Shown piece after piece: positions 46,032 to 54,104 of a stretch of 64,000 bases of DNA. The notes beneath the pieces were generated by a model. The model made no database searches. It saw only the letters and a list, made by a program, of their open reading frames with translations, and was not told where the DNA came from. The position numbers and the translations under genes are program-made. The DNA lies in contig CAZEKB010000003.1 in the NCBI GenBank assembly GCA_964512225.1, forward strand, positions 62,001 through 126,000, in the 5' to 3' direction. Within the stretch, counting starts at the first letter, position 1; the number at the start of each line of letters is the position of its first letter. The stretch comes from CAZEKB01 sp964512225 (lineage in GTDB: Bacteria; Myxococcota_A; UBA796; UBA9615).

Positions 46032-47156
46032 CTACTGGATCTTCCAGGCCGTCTCGTCGCCGCGCGTGATCGCCGTGACCCGACGCATGTCCTGCACCTC
46101 GTCCTGGTGCAGCACGTCGACGGGCACGGGCGTCTCGGCCGGGCAGTCGCTGTAGCGGGCGGTGATCTCCATCGCGAGCCGGAAGTCCGCCGCCGCGACG
46201 TCCCCGATGTACAGCGACAGGGGGCCCTTGTAGCCGCGGACGCGCAGGAACTTCCCCATGTTCCAGTGCCCCTTGAGCATCTCGTTCTCTTCGTGGTTGC
46301 GCCCCACGATGAGCTTGTTGCCCTCCGGCAGCCGGAAGTGCCGCCCGAGCTTGAGGACGAGCACGTCCTCGAACTCGAGGTCCTCTTCGGCGCGGTGCTC
46401 GATCACGTCCTTGAGCCGCTTGCCGTAGTTGCCGTCCGTGAGGAAGCAGCAGCCGCCCGCGGGCTGGGGGTAGTCCACGACGCCCAGGTCCTTCGCCAGC
46501 TGGATCTGGGGCTTGCGCCCGCGGCCGGTGATCGACAGCAGCTTCTCCGTGTCGATCCAGCCCTTCTGCTCCGGGATCGTCTCCCACAGGGCGGCCTGGC
46601 AGAGCGGACGCACGATCAGCCCCTCGAGCCCCGCCTCCTTCTCGATCAGGCGGAGCTTCTTCTTCATCTGGGTCATCGGGCGCTGGCCCATGACCTCGCC
46701 GGTCACCAGGAAGTGGGCCTCGTACTCCTCCATGAGCTCCCGCTCGGCGTGGGAGAACATGTGGATGCGGCAGTCGATGCACGGGTTCACGGCGCTGCCC
46801 CAGCCGTACTTGGGCCGCGTGAGCACGTCGAGGTAGCCCTCGCGCACGTCCACGACCTCGACCGGGATCGCCAGGCCCGCCGCCCCCACCAGCGCCTCGT
46901 TCTGGTAGCGCGAGCCGTCCTTGTGGGTGTGGCCCATCTTCCGCTTGTGGTCGGTGAGGCAGAAGCCGGTGAACATGTTGATGGCCACCACGTCCACGCC
47001 CTGCATCTTCATGAGGACGCCCGCGAGCGTGGAGTCGAGCCCCCCCGAGTACATCAGGAGGCAGCGGACGGGCTTGCCGTGCTCGTCGTATCGCTGGGGG
47101 ACGGTCTCGACGTGGCCCGCGAGGATGGCCTGGTCGAATCGGGGGACGTTGCTCAT
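46032..47156 (-). CDS. PP-loop tRNA thiolation-like protein (MnmA/ThiI-related)
   Basis: A 374-residue ATP pyrophosphatase-fold protein. The PP-loop SGGLDST is at 37-43. NPCIDCRIHMF (about 124-134) carries a CxxC pair. GRKPQIQLAKDLGVVDYPQPAGGCCF has a second Cys pair, and the C-terminal half has strands like RNHEENEML. This pattern belongs to the COG0482-type family, often annotated as tRNA (thiouridine) synthases, that differs from true MnmA. It probably activates a tRNA uridine with ATP for sulfur transfer. The target base and sulfur donor are unknown. It is on the opposite strand from its neighbours. Confidence 0.8.
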   Translation of the reverse strand: MSNVPRFDQAILAGHVETVPQRYDEHGKPVRCLLMYSGGLDSTLAGVLMKMQGVDVVAINMFTGFCLTDHKRKMGHTHKDGSRYQNEALVGAAGLAIPVEVVDVREGYLDVLTRPKYGWGSAVNPCIDCRIHMFSHAERELMEEYEAHFLVTGEVMGQRPMTQMKKKLRLIEKEAGLEGLIVRPLCQAALWETIPEQKGWIDTEKLLSITGRGRKPQIQLAKDLGVVDYPQPAGGCCFLTDGNYGKRLKDVIEHRAEEDLEFEDVLVLKLGRHFRLPEGNKLIVGRNHEENEMLKGHWNMGKFLRVRGYKGPLSLYIGDVAAADFRLAMEITARYSDCPAETPVPVDVLHQDEVQDMRRVTAITRGDETAWKIQ

Positions 47157-47267
47157 GCGCGGCTCCGGGGTCGCGGAGCCTTCACCGCCCGCCGCCCGCG
47201 GTCAAGCGTCTTGGCGCCGTCGACCGGTAGAATCGTGTCGAGCACGGACGCGCACCGGGAGGGAGCG

Positions 47268-48443
47268 ATGGGCGAGCACGAGCTGACCTTGGGCGTCGAA
47301 GAGGAGTACGCCATCGTCCACCCGGAGACCCGGGAGCTGAAGTCCCACATCAATACGATGATGCGGATGAACAATTGGCAGCGGGTCATCGGCGAGAACA
47401 TCGTGTGGATGCCCGAGCTGCACCAGTCGGTCGTGGAGGTGGCCACTCCCGTGTGCCACTCGGTCGCCGACGCGCGCCGGGACATCATCGATCTCCGCCG
47501 TCGCGTGATCCGCAAGGCGGAGAAGACCGGGGCCCGCATCGCCGCCGTGTCGACCCACCCCTTCTCGGACTGGAAGGAGCAGAAGGTCACGAACCGGAAG
47601 CGGTACCTCCAGATCGTCGCGGACATGGGCGACATGGCCCGCGCCAACCTCATCTTCGGGCTCCACGTGCACGTCGGCGTGCCCAACGACGAGGCGGCGG
47701 TGGAGGTGATGAACGAGGCGCGCTACTTCCTGCCCCACCTGCTCGCGCTGTCGACCAGCTCGCCGTTCTGGCTCGGCCGGCGCACCGGGATGATGTCCAC
47801 GCGCGCGGGCATCTTCCGCCGCTTCCCCCGGACGGGGATCCCGGTCCGGTTCGAGTCGTCCGCCGAGCTGCGGCGGTTCGTCGACACGCTCGTATCCACC
47901 GGCTCGATCCCCGACGCCAGCAAGATCTGGTGGGACCTGCGCGCCCACCACAAGTACCCCACCGTCGAGTTCCGCATCTGCGACCTGCCGAGCCGCGTCG
48001 AGGACACGCTCTGCATCGTGGCGCTGGTCCAGGGCATCGTCGCCCGCCTGCGACGCCTGCGGCAGCAGAACCTCGGCTTCCGCACCTACCCGGCGGCGCT
48101 CATCGAAGAGAACAAATGGCGGGCCATGCGCCAGGGCGTGGGCGCGAAGCTGATCGACTTCGGCAAGCGCGAGGAGGTCGAGTTCAAGCGGCTCGTGGCC
48201 GAGCTCCTCGAGTTCGTGGACCCGGTGGTGGACGAGCTCGGCTCCCGCGCCGAGTGCGAGCGCGCGCTGCACATCTGCGACGAGGGCACGTCCGCCGACC
48301 GGCAGATCGCGATGCTCGACGAGACCGGCAGCTTCGCGGACGTGGTCGACATGCTGGTGCGGGAGACCCGGGACGGGGTGTTCGAGCACGACACGCTCGA
48401 CGAAGTCGCCACCAACGCCCGCGCGGAGCCGCCCGACGCATGA
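47268..48443 (+). CDS. Carboxylate-amine ligase / GCS2-type glutamate-cysteine ligase
   Basis: A 391-residue ATP-dependent ligase of the GCS2 (YbdK) family. The ATG at 47268 has GGGAGGGAG just upstream; the longer frame is non-coding. LGVEEEYAIV opens the family and carries the metal-binding Glu run. HVHVGVPND near residue 130 and WWDLRAHHKYPTVEFRICDLP near 225-245 are the ATP- and metal-site motifs. Some members make gamma-glutamylcysteine, others have unknown amine substrates. It is coupled by ATGA to a Nit-type amidase. A TAGAAT element at 47228-47233 may be the -10 box. Confidence 0.9.
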   Translation: MGEHELTLGVEEEYAIVHPETRELKSHINTMMRMNNWQRVIGENIVWMPELHQSVVEVATPVCHSVADARRDIIDLRRRVIRKAEKTGARIAAVSTHPFSDWKEQKVTNRKRYLQIVADMGDMARANLIFGLHVHVGVPNDEAAVEVMNEARYFLPHLLALSTSSPFWLGRRTGMMSTRAGIFRRFPRTGIPVRFESSAELRRFVDTLVSTGSIPDASKIWWDLRAHHKYPTVEFRICDLPSRVEDTLCIVALVQGIVARLRRLRQQNLGFRTYPAALIEENKWRAMRQGVGAKLIDFGKREEVEFKRLVAELLEFVDPVVDELGSRAECERALHICDEGTSADRQIAMLDETGSFADVVDMLVRETRDGVFEHDTLDEVATNARAEPPDA

Positions 48444-49288
48444 GCCGCTTCACCATCGCCGCCTGCCAGGTGTGCGCGGGCGACGACCGCGACGCCAACC
48501 TCGCCACCGCCGTCCGCCTCGTCCGCGAGGCCGCCGATCGGGGCGCGGACGTCGTCTGCCTGCCCGAGATGTGGCCCTTCGTGGGCCGGGACGCCGACAA
48601 GATCGCGGGCGCAGAGACCCTCGACGGCCGCTCGATGACTGCCATGAGGACGCTCGCTCAGGAGCTCGGGCTGTGGCTGTTCCCCGGGTCCTTCGCCGAG
48701 GTGTCCCCGATCCCCGGGCGCGTCTACAACTGCAGCCCCTGCATCGGGCCCGACGGCGCCGTGGAGGCCGTGTACCGGAAGATCCACCTCTTCGACATCG
48801 ACATGTCCACCGGGCCGACGTTCCAGGAGTCGGCGACCGTGGCGGCCGGGGACCGGGCCGTCGTCGCCGAGACCGCCTTCGGCCGGTTCGGCATGACCGT
48901 CTGCTACGACCTGCGGTTCCCGGCGCTCTACCAGGCGCTCCGGGACGGCGGGGCCGACGTGATCCTGGTGCCCGCGGCGTTCACCGCGACCACGGGCAAG
49001 GCGCACTGGGAGGTCCTCCTCCGGGCCCGCGCCATCGAGCAGCAGGTGTGGGTCGTCGCGGCCGACCAGGGGGGGCGCCACAACCCGGTCCGGGTGAGCC
49101 ACGGCCACAGCATGATCGTGGACCCCTGGGGGTTCGTGGTGGGGCGCTGCTCGGAGGGGGTGGGCGTGACCACGGCGGTGGTGGACAGCGCGCTCACCGC
49201 CGACGTCCGGGAGCGGCTGCCCTGCGCCGAACATCGGCGGCCGTTCGAGGCCCCGGAAGCGCTTGACACTCCCGAGGACGCCCCTTAA
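48440..49288 (+). CDS. Carbon-nitrogen hydrolase, Nit1/Nit2-like
   Basis: A 282-residue amidase of the nitrilase superfamily. The catalytic triad is visible: E43 in CLPEMWPF, K114 in YRKIHLFDID and C155 in VCYDLRFP. The KIHLFDID and CYDLRFP forms are typical of the Nit branch, whose members hydrolyse deaminated glutathione or omega-amides. It overlaps the GCS2 ligase by ATGA, and a glutaredoxin is at 9597, so a role in repair of a glutathione-like thiol is plausible but inferred. Confidence 0.92.
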   Translation: MSRFTIAACQVCAGDDRDANLATAVRLVREAADRGADVVCLPEMWPFVGRDADKIAGAETLDGRSMTAMRTLAQELGLWLFPGSFAEVSPIPGRVYNCSPCIGPDGAVEAVYRKIHLFDIDMSTGPTFQESATVAAGDRAVVAETAFGRFGMTVCYDLRFPALYQALRDGGADVILVPAAFTATTGKAHWEVLLRARAIEQQVWVVAADQGGRHNPVRVSHGHSMIVDPWGFVVGRCSEGVGVTTAVVDSALTADVRERLPCAEHRRPFEAPEALDTPEDAP

Positions 49289-49336
49289 GGTCCGCCGGCT
49301 CAGAACCGGGCCCCGCGCCCTTCCTCAGGAGAGACC

Positions 49337-49480
49337 ATGGCTTCCCTCGCCAAGCGCACGAAGGCGATCCGCGCCAACAAGAAGAAGAACGCGGGCCGCG
49401 CCCGCAAGAAGGCGCTCGCCAAGAACGGCACGACGCCCGCCTTCCCCATCCACAAGGAAGCGGCCGCCAAGAAGGCCTAG
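49337..49480 (+). CDS. 47-residue Lys/Arg/Ala-rich basic protein
   Basis: A small open frame with good support. AGGAGAG lies just before the ATG at 49337, it sits 48 bases after the amidase, and it ends tail to tail with metG. Nearly half of its residues are Lys, Arg or Ala (MASLAKRTKAIRANKKKN at the start, then RARKKALAKN). It ends in a less basic motif GTTPAFPIHKE and AAAKKA. The composition is like that of small ribosomal or nucleoid proteins (bS20 in particular), but I do not recognise the family. Its stop TAG shares the palindrome CTAG (49477-49480) with the metG stop. Confidence 0.75.
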   Translation: MASLAKRTKAIRANKKKNAGRARKKALAKNGTTPAFPIHKEAAAKKA

Positions 49481-51012
49481 TCGGCGAGGAGCTGATCGAG
49501 CCGCGGGAAGAGCGGCGACGGTCGCTCCAACGTCAGGCCGGGGGGCAGTCCGCCCCAGGTCGTCGCGTCCCACTCCGGTTCGCCGTCGAGGGGGACCCCC
49601 AACGCAGCCAGGATGTCGCGCGCCTTGCCCGGGATGACCGGGTAGAGCAGGACGGCCGCGATCCGCACACTCTCCAGCAGGCCGTAGAGGAACGTCGCGA
49701 GCTCGTCGCGCCGGGCATCGTCCTTGGCCATCTTCCAGGGCTCCCGGGCCTGGACCTGTTCGTTGCACGTCGTCACGATCCGCCACGCCGCCGCGACCCC
49801 GTCGTGCAGGCGCAGGGCGTCGTTCGCGTCCAGCGCGGCCGCGACGGCCTCTCCCGCGAGGGTGTGGAGCAGCTCGTCCGTGCCGCCGCCTTCGGGGACG
49901 CCCCCGAAGTACTTGACCGTCATCCCGATCGACCGCGACAGGAGGTTGCCGAGCCCGTTGGCGAGGTGCGCCGTGTAGATCTCCTCGAAGCGCTCCCAGG
50001 AGAACTCGCCGTCCCGCCCGTGCGTGATCTCCGCCACGAGGAAGTAGCGCAGCGGGTCCGGGCCGTACCGCCGGGCGACGTCCGCCGGATCCACGCCCAC
50101 CCCGGACGACTTCGACATCCGGTCGCCGCCCTGGAGCACGAAGCCGTGGGCGAACACCTGCTGCGGCAGCGGGACCCCGGCCGCGAGCAGCATCGCGGGC
50201 CACAGGATGCAGTGGAACCGGGTGATGTCCTTGCCGATGATGTGGTGCGCGGCGGGCCAGTACTTGGCGTACAGCGCCTCGTCGGTCCCGTAGCCCGCCC
50301 CCGTGAGGTAGTTGATCAGCGCGTCGTACCAGACGTAGATGACGGCGCCTTCGTGGAAGGGGATGTCGATGCCCCAGGACACGGCCGCCTTGCTGCGCGA
50401 GATCGAGATGTCCCGGAGGTCGTCGCGCAGCATCGCCAGGACTTCGTTGCGCCGCGTCGCGGGCTCGATGAACGACGGGTTGGCGGCGATGTGGTCGAGC
50501 AGCGGCTGCTGGAAGCGCGACAGGGCGAAGAAGAGGTTCTCCTCCTCGATCCACTTCGGGTCGCGGGTGGGGTGCTCGGGGCACTTCCCCCCCGTGAGCT
50601 CCTTGTCGGTCTTGAAGGCCTCGCAGCCCTCGCAGTACCAGCCCGTGTAGGTGTCGACGCGCAGGTGGCCGGCCTCGCGGATCGCGTCCAGCAAGGATAC
50701 GACCGTGTGCTCGTGATCGGCGTCCGTCGTGCGAATGAAGCGGTCGTAGGAGATGTTCAGGAGGTCGTACGCCTCCATGAACTTCGGGGCGAGCCGGTCG
50801 ACGTACTCCTGGGGCGTGACGCCCTCGGCGGCGGCCGTCTTCTCGATCTTGCCGCCGTGCTCGTCGGTGCCCACCAGGAAGCGCACGTCGTCGCCGCGCA
50901 GCCGCCGCCAGCGCGCGATCACGTCGGCGGTGATCTTCTCGTACGCGTGGCCCAGGTGCGGGGTCCCGTTGACGTAGTCGATCGCGCAGGTGATGTAGAA
51001 GGGGGCGGCCAT
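49477..51012 (-). CDS. metG: Methionyl-tRNA synthetase
   Basis: MetRS charges tRNA-Met. The 511-residue protein is the short form without the C-terminal EMAP dimer domain. HLGH (19-22) is the HIGH motif and RMSKS (298-302) the KMSKS motif, with Arg in the first position. The zinc knuckle is incomplete-looking in the usual four-Cys sense: CEGC (127-130) and then only C144 followed by PEH. AYDLLNISYDRFIRT and FHCILWPAML are typical. The ATG at 51012 overlaps the ricT stop as ATGA. It ends the minus-strand cluster. Confidence 0.94.
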   Translation of the reverse strand: MAAPFYITCAIDYVNGTPHLGHAYEKITADVIARWRRLRGDDVRFLVGTDEHGGKIEKTAAAEGVTPQEYVDRLAPKFMEAYDLLNISYDRFIRTTDADHEHTVVSLLDAIREAGHLRVDTYTGWYCEGCEAFKTDKELTGGKCPEHPTRDPKWIEEENLFFALSRFQQPLLDHIAANPSFIEPATRRNEVLAMLRDDLRDISISRSKAAVSWGIDIPFHEGAVIYVWYDALINYLTGAGYGTDEALYAKYWPAAHHIIGKDITRFHCILWPAMLLAAGVPLPQQVFAHGFVLQGGDRMSKSSGVGVDPADVARRYGPDPLRYFLVAEITHGRDGEFSWERFEEIYTAHLANGLGNLLSRSIGMTVKYFGGVPEGGGTDELLHTLAGEAVAAALDANDALRLHDGVAAAWRIVTTCNEQVQAREPWKMAKDDARRDELATFLYGLLESVRIAAVLLYPVIPGKARDILAALGVPLDGEPEWDATTWGGLPPGLTLERPSPLFPRLDQLLAD

Positions 51013-52040
51013 CAGGAGTCCTCGCGGGGCCCGGCCGAGCGTCTGCCCCGGCCCCGTCGTCGCTTGTTGGGTCGCTTCGGCGGGTCGCCGCGCGGAGGTC
51101 GAGCCTTCGGGGGTTCGGGGGTCGGGGGAGTGCCGGGCAGCGCGCTCGGATCCCCGATGCGATCCCGGAGTCCCCCGGTCTTCGGGGCCGCGAGGGTACG
51201 CGGAAACTCCGGCGGCGGCACCACGCGGTCCACATTCTTGTTCCACGCCTCGGCCGGGAGCACCTGCCGGCGCCCGCGCTCGAGGTCGAGCAGGGTGAAG
51301 GTCCCGCGCATCACGTCGACGCCGATGACCTTGCCCTCGACCCCGTCGACGGTCGTCGCGCGCTTCCCCATCTTGGGCAGGAAGCCGCGCCGCTCCTTGT
51401 ACAGGTCCGCCTCGTAGGACAGGCAGCACAGCGTCTTGCCGCACACGCCCGCGGTGCGGTCGGCCGTGAGCGCCATGCCCTGGTCCTTCGCCTGGCGGAT
51501 CGACGCCGACGGGTACGCCGGGAGGAACGTGCTGCAGCACAGCTCCTGGCCGCAGCGACCGAGCCCGCCCAGGGCCTTCGTCTCGTCGCGCATGCCCAGC
51601 TGCTTCAGGTCCACGTGCATCTCGAGGCGGTTGGCGAGGGCGTCGGCGATCTCCTCGGGGTCCACCCGCTCGGACCCGACCGTGTAGAAGGTGACCCGCC
51701 GGGCCACCCCGTCGGGCACGGCGGCGACGAGCTTGAGGTCGCACTTGCGCCCGCGGAGCTCCTGCAGGGCGACCCGGAACAGCTCGGGGATGCGCTCCTC
51801 GGCGGCGCGCTGGGCGGCGATGTCCCTCGCTCGCGCGAGGCGGATGACCTTGCGGATGCGGCCCCCGCCCTTGCGCGACGCCGGGTGGGCGGGCCGGACC
51901 ACCCGGCCCAGCGACGGTCCGCGCCTGCTCTCGACGACGACCAGGTCGCCGACCGCCGGGTCCACTCGCGACGGATCCACGGCGTAGTCGCCCCGTCGCC
52001 CGGCGAGGTCGAAGGTGACCGAGACGACCGTGCGGCTCAC
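51012..52040 (-). CDS. RicT/YaaT-like PSP1-domain protein
   Basis: A 342-residue cytoplasmic protein of the PSP1/RicT family. In Bacillus RicT works with RicA and RicF in an Fe-S complex that affects RNase Y and sporulation; its role in deltaproteobacteria is unclear. Two Cys clusters fit that family: C163, C168 and C169 in GRCGQELCC, and C200, C205 and C206 in GVCGKTLCC. The last 70 residues are a Pro- and Arg-rich disordered tail. It starts with GTG overlapping holB. The tmk-holB-ricT-metG order is found in many bacteria. Confidence 0.92.
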   Translation of the reverse strand: MSRTVVSVTFDLAGRRGDYAVDPSRVDPAVGDLVVVESRRGPSLGRVVRPAHPASRKGGGRIRKVIRLARARDIAAQRAAEERIPELFRVALQELRGRKCDLKLVAAVPDGVARRVTFYTVGSERVDPEEIADALANRLEMHVDLKQLGMRDETKALGGLGRCGQELCCSTFLPAYPSASIRQAKDQGMALTADRTAGVCGKTLCCLSYEADLYKERRGFLPKMGKRATTVDGVEGKVIGVDVMRGTFTLLDLERGRRQVLPAEAWNKNVDRVVPPPEFPRTLAAPKTGGLRDRIGDPSALPGTPPTPEPPKARPPRGDPPKRPNKRRRGRGRRSAGPREDS

Positions 52041-53050
52041 GGCGCGTCCCGCACCGCGCGCAGGAAGTCTTCGACCACGCCCCCCGGGTGCACGTTGCGG
52101 ACGAGCCGGTCCTGCACGGCCTCGATGTGGATCATGAGCCGCGCGAGCCGGTCGGGTCCCAGCGCGACGAGGCTCGGGGGCGACGCCGCGTCGGGGTGCA
52201 CGCGGTCCGTGTCGGCGCCCGCCGCCTCGGTCATGGCGTCCCGGAGCAGCTCCTGCATCAGCGAGACGACCGCCCGCGCCCCCTCCCGGTCGCGGTCCAG
52301 CTCCTTGAGCAGCTCGCCCCGCGCGTCCCCGTCTCCTCCGAGCGCCGAGGCCACCGTCGCCACCCGCCGGGCCCGGGCCTCGGCGACCTCCGGCTCGAGC
52401 AGCTCCACCGCGCGTCCCGGCAGCCCGCCCGACGCGGCGGCGGCGACGGCGGCGGCGGCGGGATCCGCCCCGGTCTCGGCCACCAGCCAGTCGGCGAGCA
52501 GCCCCGCCGGGACCGCCCCGAGCGCGAGCTTCTGGCAGCGGGAGCGCACGGTCCGGAGCATCAACCCGGGGTGCAGCGCCGTGAGGATGAGCACGGTGCC
52601 GTCGGGCGGCTCTTCGAGCGTCTTGAGCAGCTTGTTCTGGGCGTGCTCGTTCATGGTGCCCGCGCCGAGGATCAGCACCACCCGGTGTCGCCCCTCGAGC
52701 CGACGGAAGCCGAGCCGACGCTGTACGTCCGAGACCTGGTCGACCGTGATCGTCTTGGAGCGGCCGGTGGGCAGCTCGGTCCACACGTCGGCGTGCGTCT
52801 GGGCGGCGACCTTGCGGCAGGCGCCGCACCGACGGCAGGGGCGGGCGTCGGGCGCGGCCTCGCATACGAGCGCGGCGGCCACCGTGTGGGCGATCCGGGT
52901 CTTGCCGACGCCCCCCGGCCCCAGCAGCAGGTAGGCGGGGTGCGGTCGGTCCGCCGACGTGGCTCGGCGCAGGGCCGCGACCGTGGCGCTGTGGCCCACG
53001 ATCCGGTCCCAACCGAAGTCGAGCTCCACGGGCGCTTCGACGTCGGTCAC
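52037..53050 (-). CDS. holB: DNA polymerase III subunit delta'
   Basis: The delta' subunit of the clamp loader, 337 residues. GPGGVGKT (about 44-51) is an intact P-loop, and the zinc module has C-x8-C-x2-C-x2-C (CEAAPDARPCRRCGAC). LLKTLEEPPDGTVLIL and RTVRSRCQKL are typical of the DnaX/HolB family. E. coli delta' has lost the P-loop, so an intact one here is notable, but DnaX-like proteins are longer and the position after tmk fits holB. It starts with GTG and overlaps tmk by GTGA. Confidence 0.9.
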   Translation of the reverse strand: MTDVEAPVELDFGWDRIVGHSATVAALRRATSADRPHPAYLLLGPGGVGKTRIAHTVAAALVCEAAPDARPCRRCGACRKVAAQTHADVWTELPTGRSKTITVDQVSDVQRRLGFRRLEGRHRVVLILGAGTMNEHAQNKLLKTLEEPPDGTVLILTALHPGLMLRTVRSRCQKLALGAVPAGLLADWLVAETGADPAAAAVAAAASGGLPGRAVELLEPEVAEARARRVATVASALGGDGDARGELLKELDRDREGARAVVSLMQELLRDAMTEAAGADTDRVHPDAASPPSLVALGPDRLARLMIHIEAVQDRLVRNVHPGGVVEDFLRAVRDAP

Positions 53051-53688
53051 GCGGCGCTCCCGGGCGCGAGGTGCAAGTCGGCGAGGCCCGCCTGCACGGC
53101 CGCCTCCACGGCGTCGGGGTCGCCCGCGGCGTCCACCACGACGAACCGGTCGGGGTCGGCCTCGGCCTCGGCGAGGAACGCGCCCCGCACCGACTCGAAG
53201 AACGGCAGTCGCTCCCGCTCGATGCGGTCGAGGGAGGCTCGGGCCGCGGCGCGCTGGAGGGCCGTGGCGGGGGCGAGGTCCAGGAGGACGACGCGGTCGG
53301 GCAGCAGGCCGTCGATCGCGGACGCGTTGACCGCCCGCACGACCTCCCGGCCGAGCTCGCGACCCCCGCCCTGGTAGGCGAGGGAGCTGTAGACGTAGCG
53401 GTCGCACAGCACGACGGCCCCCCGGGCCATCGCGGGCCGGATCACCTCCCGCACGAGCTGGCTGCGCGAGGCCGCGAACAGGTGCATCTCGGCCTCGTCG
53501 CTCATCGCGTCGCAGGCGGGGTCCAGCAGGACCTCTCGGATCCGATCGCCGATGGGCGTGCCGCCGGGCTCGCGCACGCGCACGACCTCCGCCCCCCCGT
53601 CGCTCAAGCGGCGGGCGAGGCGAGCGATCTGGGTGGACTTCCCGCAGCCTTCGATGCCCTCGAAGGCGATGAACCGACCGGGCTTCAT
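53047..53688 (-). CDS. tmk: Thymidylate kinase
   Basis: Tmk phosphorylates dTMP to dTDP. The 213-residue protein has the P-loop EGIEGCGKST (10-19), VREPGGTPIGDRIR with the DR(Y/G)-type substrate site, LFAASRSQLV, and CDRYVYSSLAYQG, the DRY motif with dTMP-binding residues. The LID arginines lie in RASLDRIER. The ATG at 53688 overlaps the JAMM gene stop. It is the standard partner of holB. Confidence 0.96.
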   Translation of the reverse strand: MKPGRFIAFEGIEGCGKSTQIARLARRLSDGGAEVVRVREPGGTPIGDRIREVLLDPACDAMSDEAEMHLFAASRSQLVREVIRPAMARGAVVLCDRYVYSSLAYQGGGRELGREVVRAVNASAIDGLLPDRVVLLDLAPATALQRAAARASLDRIERERLPFFESVRGAFLAEAEADPDRFVVVDAAGDPDAVEAAVQAGLADLHLAPGSAA

Positions 53689-54104
53689 GGGGGCGCGGAA
53701 GATACCACGCGGACCTCTCGCCACCCCGCCCCGGCGGGGTCCACGACGAACAGCCCCAGGTCCTCGCCGGGGACGGCCACCGCCCACACCCAACCGGGCC
53801 ACAGCGCCGCGAACGCGAGGTCCGTGGCGGAGGGCTCCGCGGGCCCCCGCGGGTGGGTGTGGAACACCCCCACCGGCTCCCGCGGGCGCGTCTCCGCGAA
53901 GGCCTCGAGGATGTCGCCCGCGCGGATGCGGAACGCCCCCTCCGGGCGGGGGGCGACGTTGGCCGTGAAGAGCACCCCCGTGATGTGGAGGCCGTCGTCG
54001 GTGCGGCGGCCGAGCAGCAGGCCGCAGCGCTCCGACGGCGCCGTGTCGAGCGGGTCCTCCGCCGTGAGGGCGGAGAGGAGCCCGGGGTCGATCTCGACCC
54101 TCAC
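53685..54104 (-). CDS. JAMM/Mov34-type metalloprotease-like protein
   Basis: A 139-residue single-domain protein. The JAMM zinc site is complete: E25 in SERCGLLLG, H82 and H84 in FHTHP, S92 and D95, with exactly ten residues between H84 and D95. Bacterial members often process ubiquitin-like sulfur carriers (as with CysO/ThiS) or act in DNA repair or phage functions. No sulfur-carrier gene is next to it, so the substrate is open. It starts with GTG, overlapping the upstream lipoprotein stop, and overlaps tmk. Confidence 0.88.
   Translation of the reverse strand: MRVEIDPGLLSALTAEDPLDTAPSERCGLLLGRRTDDGLHITGVLFTANVAPRPEGAFRIRAGDILEAFAETRPREPVGVFHTHPRGPAEPSATDLAFAALWPGWVWAVAVPGEDLGLFVVDPAGAGWREVRVVSSAPP

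Noticed and set aside
48440..49288. The Nit-type enzyme as a true nitrilase
   Set aside because: The CYDLRFP and KIHLFDID forms belong to the amidase (Nit) branch, and the genomic partner is a GCS2 ligase.
52037..53050. Reading the holB gene as dnaX because the P-loop and zinc module are intact
   Set aside because: The length (337) and the tmk-holB-ricT order fit delta'; dnaX products are longer and usually lie next to ybaB/recR.
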